A stretch of 64,000 bases of DNA. Origin: Cercis canadensis (lineage: Eukaryota > Streptophyta > Magnoliopsida > Fabales > Fabaceae). The stretch spans positions 50,854-114,853 of the forward strand of contig QAOA01007117.1 in the NCBI GenBank assembly GCA_003255065.1. The letters run 5' to 3'. Positions 59,422-64,000 of the stretch are shown here, piece by piece (position 1 is the first letter of the stretch; each line of letters starts with the position of its first letter). Below the pieces are notes generated by a model that worked only from the letters and a program-made list of their open reading frames with translations, was not told the DNA's origin and ran no database searches. Position numbers and translations under genes: made by a program.

Positions 59422-59904
59422 TGGTATCAGAGCAATTTTAGTGAGAAAAATTTCTCCCTTCCAGCTATGCACTTTTCCAGCGGTGAATTTTCTCTCCCCT
59501 GCTGTGTGTTTTTTTACTTCAGCAGTGTTCTTATTACTAGAGTTTAGTGGCTGTGCTTCTTTCCAACCACCCTAGGATTCGAGTTCTCAAAATCCACCTC
59601 CACAATCAAAGCCAGAAGCCTCCGACCAGCGAAACCTAGGAACCGCATCGCCATCCGCCTCGGCATGCGCCCACACACGCCATCATTCTCTTAGCGAGTG
59701 ACTCCCACGCGCCGACAGCTTCTTCCGCGCGTAGAGGAGCGTGGCTTCTCCGATCACAGTGAAACTTTCTAGATTCCTCCTCTGGCATATTTTCGACCAA
59801 TTCCTGCCCTTATTTTGGTGTTATCATATCTGAACAACATCACATCAGTTCTATTCTCTTCCATTTTTAAAGGTTAGACTTTGTTTTTGGAACCAACAGA
59901 TCCG

Positions 59905-60270
59905 AATGACTTCTTCAGACACTGATACCATGGCACGTCAACCATTCCACTCTCTCTTCTACTCCTACTATCTATGCTGAAAAATTAACTGGTTCTGGTA
60001 ACTACATGACATGGTCTGTTTCTGTGGAGTTGCCTACTATCTATGCTGAAAAATTAACTGGTTCTGGTAACTACATGACATGGTCTATTTCTGTGGAGTT
60101 GTGGTTCTTAGGCTAGGGCCATGAGGAATACTTGGTAAAACAGACCATGTCAAGCCAAGCCCTTGCATTCTTTATCTTTAAATTGCATCCTTTTGAACCA
60201 GGGTGTTCATTTAATTTGATCTCTGTTAGCAAATTAACCCAGACCCTACCTTATTCTATTTACCTTTGTA
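59905..60270 (+). pseudogene. copia gag remnant with an in-frame 69-bp tandem duplication
   Basis: The frame begins near ATG 59905 (MTSSDTDTM). Shifted, it reads PTIYAEKLTGSGNYMTWSVS then VELWFLG, the N-terminal UBN2-like part of copia gag. A 69-bp unit is duplicated in tandem (59964-60032 and 60033-60101) with one difference. After about 60115 the sequence jumps, by deletion of most of gag and protease, to a FNLISVSKLTQTLPY-like stretch at about 60215. Confidence 0.7.
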
Positions 60271-60285
60271 GGTAATTCGGTTCTT

Positions 60286-61640
60286 GTGCAGGATCGGGAC
60301 ACTGGGAGGATGATTGGAGTAGGGCATGAGTCCCATGGGTTATACTACCTCACCACATCATCACCTCCTGTGACTCGTACTGCTGTTGATTTATTCAAAC
60401 TTCTCCACCATCGTTTGGGACATCCCAGTTTCCAGAAACTCCAAAAGATGGTGCCTAGCCTTTCTCGTATCTCTACTTTAGAATGTGAGTTTTGTCAATT
60501 AGGAAAACATGCTCATAGTTTGTTTCCTAGTTGTGTCAATAAACAAGTTGAGTCTCCCTTTGCCTTAGTTCATTCTGATGTATGGGTCCTAGTCAAGTAA
60601 AATCAACTTTGGGCTTTCAGTACTTTGTAACCTTTGTCGATGATTTTTCTCGATGTACTTGGTTATTTCTAAAGAAAAATCATTCTGAACTATTCTCTAT
60701 TTTTCAAACCTTTTGCTCAGAGATTAAAACTCAGTTTGGTATCACAATTCGCACCTTAAGAAGAGAGATAATGCACGTGAATATTTTTATGCTCCCTTTC
60801 AATCTTTTATGACTTATAAGGGTATTCTCCATCAATCCTCTTGTGCTCATACCTCTCAACAAAATGGGGTGGCTAAGCGGAAAAATAGACACCTGGTTGA
60901 GACTGTGTGTACTCCCCTCCTTTATAACAATCTTCTGCTGCATTTTTAGGGAGACGTAGTTATCACCTCTTGTTATTTGATTAATCGGATGCCATCCTCA
61001 ATATTACAAAATCAGGTGCCTCATTCTCTTTTATTTCCCAACCAGCCACTCTACTCTCTTACTCTCCGTGTCTTTGGTTGTACGTGTTTTGTTCATGATC
61101 TTACTACTGGTAAAGATAAGTTACAAGCCAAATCTCTCAAATGTGTCTTTTTGGGTTATTCCCGCTTGCAAAAAGGTTATCGTTATTTCTCTCCTGCACT
61201 CAAATGTTATATAGTCTCCCATGATGTTACTTTCTTTGAGACAACCCCATTCTTCCCTTTTTCAAGACATTTTGATGTTCCAGAACGTTCTACTGTTGCT
61301 AATCTTTTTCTTATTTCTTTCACTAGTCCTGTTCCACAGATATTTTCTCTACTGACCCGGCCCCTCCTTTCCTCACCTACCATCGCCGACCTCGACCTGA
61401 ACCTGTTGAGAGCCCTGTCACTGAGAGCCTTGCCAGTCCTACCACTAACCCAGTGGACTTACCTCTTGCTTCGGTTGCTTCTCTAGTTCCGATTTCTAAC
61501 ATAGATTGTTCCATTGTTGACCACAAATGTATTCGTTCTACTCGCAACCCTCACCCTATTTACAATTTTGTGAGCTATCACCGTTTGTGTCCACCATATT
61601 CTGCCTTTGTATCGTCTTTGTCTTTTGTTTCGATTCCTTA
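60286..61640 (+). pseudogene. copia pre-integrase and integrase
   Basis: The pre-integrase part (60286-60597) has GMIGVGHESHGLYYL-type sequence and LLHHRLGHPSFQKLQKMVPS, then CEFCQLGKH. The core continues in other frames with YFVTFVDDFSRCTWLFL, a DNAREYF segment (second Asp, in a shifted frame near 60765), TSQQNGVAKRKNRHL (Glu of the triad apparently Lys in this copy) and the INRMPSSILQNQVPHSLLFP-to-VFGCTCFVHD C-terminal part (60977-61486). Several shifts and a premature stop make it dead. Confidence 0.82.
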
Positions 61641-61679
61641 AAAAACAAGTGAAGCTCTTTCTGACCCAAGGTGATGTAA

Positions 61680-62793
61680 GGCAATGATTGATGAAATGGC
61701 TGCCTTAGACTCCAATAGCACTTGGGATTTGGTTCCACTCCCACGTGGTAAATCTACAGTTAGTTGTCGTTGGGTTTATACGGTCAAAGTTCACCCTAAT
61801 CGCCAAATAGATCGTCTGAAGGCTCGACTAGTTGCAGAGGAATATACACAGATCTATGGCCTTGACTATGGCGATACCTTTTTCCCTGTTGCCAGGATGG
61901 ATTCTACTCGCCTCTTTCTCTCTATGGCAACCACTTACCGCTGGCCCCCTTTATTAGCTATATATTAAAAACGTCTTTCTAAATGGCGAATTGCAGGAGG
62001 AAGTCTATATGGAGCAACCACCTAAGTTTGTTGCTCAGGGGGAGTCTAGATTAGTATGTTGACTTCGCCGATCTCTATGGACTTAAACAATCTCCACGGG
62101 CTTGATTTGGGAGATTTAGTGCAATTGTCTGAGCGTTTGGTATGATTCAAAGTGAGGCTGATCATTCAGTCTTTTATTGTTTTTCATCCCCTAACTGATG
62201 CATTTATTTTCAGACAAAGGATTTGAGCAAACTCAAGTATTTTCTTAGAATAGAAGTTGCTGAATCACAAAAGAATATTGCCATCTCACAACGAAAATAT
62301 GCCTTGGACATTTTGAGTGAAACGGGCAGGTCAAATTGCAAACCTGTGGATACTCCAATGGATCCAAATGTCAAGCTCCTACCCGATCAGGGGGAGCCCT
62401 TATCAAATCCTAGCAGATACTGGAGACTTGTTGGAAAACTCAACTATCTCACAGTGACACAACTTGATATTGCCTTTCCGATGAGAGTAGTTAGTCAGTT
62501 TTTGAGTTCTCCATGTGACAATCATTGGGATGCAGTGATTCGTATTTTAAAATATATCAAGAAAGCACCGGGTAAAGATCTCTTGCATGAAGGTCGAGGA
62601 CATACTCAGGTAGTTGGCTATTCAGATGCTAATTGGACAGAATGTTCATATGATAGACGCTCAACTACCAGATATTGTGTATTTCTTGGAGGCAATCCAG
62701 TGTCATGGAAGAGCAAGAAACAATTTGTTGTTGCTCGGTCCACCGCTGAGGCAGAATACCAAGCCATGGCTAAAGTAACTTGTGAGCTCATAT
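61680..62793 (+). pseudogene. copia RT and RNase H with active site deleted
   Basis: RT begins MIDEMAALDSNSTWDLVPLP and WVYTVKVHPNRQIDRLKARL. Frameshifts follow from about 61960, and the LYGLKQSPRAW part is degraded. At about 62190 the sequence goes from the SPN-type segment straight to [13 protein letters not shown], so the YVDD active site is deleted. The rest (62223-62798) is open, with [20 protein letters not shown], then [19 protein letters not shown] and RNase H with [25 protein letters not shown] and [10 protein letters not shown]. It is cut by the next element. Confidence 0.85.
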
Positions 62794-63025
62794 TGTAGAA
62801 TTTCTGTAATGACTTCCTTACCTTAATGGGTGAAGGAGCTGTGTATTAATAGGGATTTGATACAGCCAATCAATTTCTCAAAATTAGTAATAGACTAATC
62901 TAGGGGATTACAAATAATTACAGCTTAATCTAAGGGATTTACAGCTATCCTATTAAATGAGCTATTTATGGAAAGTCAAATATTCTCTTTGATTGTCAAT
63001 CCTGTAGTCTTAGGGATTTCCAACA
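62794..63025 (-). repeat. 3' LTR of the third copia element
   Basis: 232 bp with TG...CA ends. The adjacent reverse polypurine tract fixes the orientation. Confidence 0.85.
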
Positions 63026-63968
63026 CTCCCCCTCAAGCTGAGGCATAGATATTAATCATGCCCAACTTGCTTGTCAATGCATTAAACCAAGGCTTATGAA
63101 GGCTCTTGGTAAGTACATCTGCAACTTGTTTGGCCCTGATTATACCCCCTTTTTGTCACAAACTGGGTCAGCCTTTCGAACCATGCTCTAGGAGACTGTT
63201 TTAGCCCATAAAGGGCCCTTTTTAGTCTGCACACCTTTCCTTTCTACCCCTCAAAACCAGGTGGTATGTCCATGTAAACTTCTTCATTTAGCCTTCCATT
63301 GAGAAAAGCATTCTTCACGTCTAGTTGGTGGAGTGGCCAATCTGAATTTGCAGCCAAAGACAACAGAACTCTTATTGTGTTTAGTTTGGCCACAGGTGCA
63401 AATGTTTCTTGATAGTCTATCCCATAGGTCTGAGTGAAACCCTTAGCTACCAACCTTGCTTTGTACCTGTCTATGCTTCAATCACATTTGTATTTAATGG
63501 TGAACACCCATTTGCAGCCAACTGTTCTCTTTCCTGCAGGTAGATTCTTGAGCTCCCTTGTGCCATTTTTTTCAAGGGCATTCATCTCTTCTAAAACAGC
63601 TTTCTTCCATTCTGGTTTGGAAAGGGCCTCATTTATATTTTTAGGAATTTTTGTTTTGTACATGCTCTTACCCCTTTTCTAATGGAAATTGGGAAGTCTT
63701 CAAGGTTCTGCTGTGGCTCTGTATGGATCTCAGCTGGCTTTGCAGGGTTCTCAGTGCTACCGGAGCAGATATTCGGCTTAGATTCTTGGCCTTGCTGTTT
63801 GTCTAACTTATCTTCCTTTGAAGGAAGATTCCGTATTGAATAAACAAGCATTTTCAGTTGTTCAGTTTCTGGCATTTTCAGAGGTTCAGGTTCTGGTTGA
63901 CTGTTTTTGTGAGGCACGGGATCTACACTTGGGCATGGGATAGGTAGAAGTGTAGGGCTAGATTGCAA
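63026..63968 (-). pseudogene. copia RT and integrase-RT linker
   Basis: Reading leftward from 63968: a Pro/Glu-rich linker (LPIPCPSVDPVPHKNSQPEP), then [98 protein letters not shown] and, after a stop, LKRALYGLKQSPRAWFERL. The sequence then jumps to the RNase H end, so the YVDD region and most of RNase H are gone. A stop breaks the frame at about 63479. The sequence looks younger than that of its host copia. Confidence 0.85.
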
Positions 63969-64000
63969 TGGGATAGGTAGAGGTGTAGGGCCAAATTGCA
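63935..64000. repeat. 33-bp tandem duplication at the window edge
   Basis: Units 63935-63967 and 63968-64000 (ATGGGATAGGTAGA...) differ at about three positions. The length is a multiple of three and lies in the Pro-rich linker of the copia polyprotein. More copies may follow outside the window. Confidence 0.85.

Larger units (their letters stand above)
59258..62793 (+). mobile_element. Ty1/copia retrotransposon, decayed, 3' part displaced
   Basis: The 5' LTR (59258-59421) starts TGTTAGAATATTG and ends TTTCTCACA, followed by a perfect PBS TGGTATCAGAGC (59422-59433) for initiator-Met tRNA. Protease and most of gag are deleted. Integrase, RT and RNase H are recognisable but broken. The RNase H frame ends at TCELI, where a second copia element begins (62794). 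Its 3' LTR must lie beyond the window. It appears to sit in an intron of the Rgp1-type gene, in the opposite direction. Confidence 0.88.
62794..64000 (-). mobile_element. Third Ty1/copia element, minus strand, internally deleted, runs off the window
   Basis: Its 3' LTR lies at 63025-62794 (minus: TGTTGGAAATCC to AATTCTACA). The polypurine tract GAGGGGGAGTG follows in reverse. The internal part then has the end of RNase H (LTKSLHKPWFNALTSKLGMI), joined by a deletion near 63140 to RT. It sits inside RNase H of the 59258 element; the preceding bases are CATAT and the other target copy is outside the window. Confidence 0.88.

Overview
The window looks like nuclear DNA from a eudicot plant, probably one with a large repeat-rich genome. 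It contains Ty1/copia, Tat-like and Athila-like Ty3/gypsy elements, CACTA and Mutator-like DNA transposons, tRNA-derived SINEs, a plant mobile domain (PMD) gene, captured fragments of plant genes (OVATE family, thaumatin-like, BIN4-like) and one intron-containing host gene. I cannot name the species from sequence alone.

Layout. 1-2243: 3' end and LTR of a gypsy-type element pointing right, inserted in a decayed Mutator-like transposase (2244-3075). 3340-7180: broken plus-strand ORFs, including a LINE-like endonuclease domain (about 4640-5190), a telomere-like block between inverted repeats (3840-4164) and a solo LTR (5376-6832) that splits one ORF. 7441-11640: a PMD pseudogene on the minus strand, partly repeated across assembly gaps. 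11641-15998: mostly non-coding, with two SINEs. 15999-24990: a copia element whose RNase H is split by a CACTA transposon (20541-24551) carrying several host-gene pieces. 26857-28333: a solo LTR. 29052 onward: one end of a second CACTA element. 30168-46921: a Tat-like gypsy element with matching 5-bp target duplications, containing an LTR-type insertion (34528-35635), an antisense extra ORF and a nested Athila-like element (39659-45025). 47228-48694: another solo LTR. 49645-54539: a long LTR-like segment holding a Pack-MULE (49791-51506) with an OVATE-family fragment. 55896-58458: seven exons of a host Rgp1-type Rab GEF subunit gene on the minus strand. 59258-64000: a decayed copia element, itself interrupted by a minus-strand copia element that runs off the window.

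The only clearly intact host coding sequence is the Rgp1 gene, and its 5' exons are missing from the window. Nearly everything else is layered transposon insertion, and the order can be read from target-site duplications. All seven single-N gaps are flanked by near-identical direct duplications, which look like unmerged overlapping contig ends. Two of these pairs differ by a large indel and may record two haplotypes: an LTR insertion at 41436 and a 300-bp deletion at 38887. All coordinates, motifs and target duplications were read by eye; family names come from recognised motifs, not database searches.
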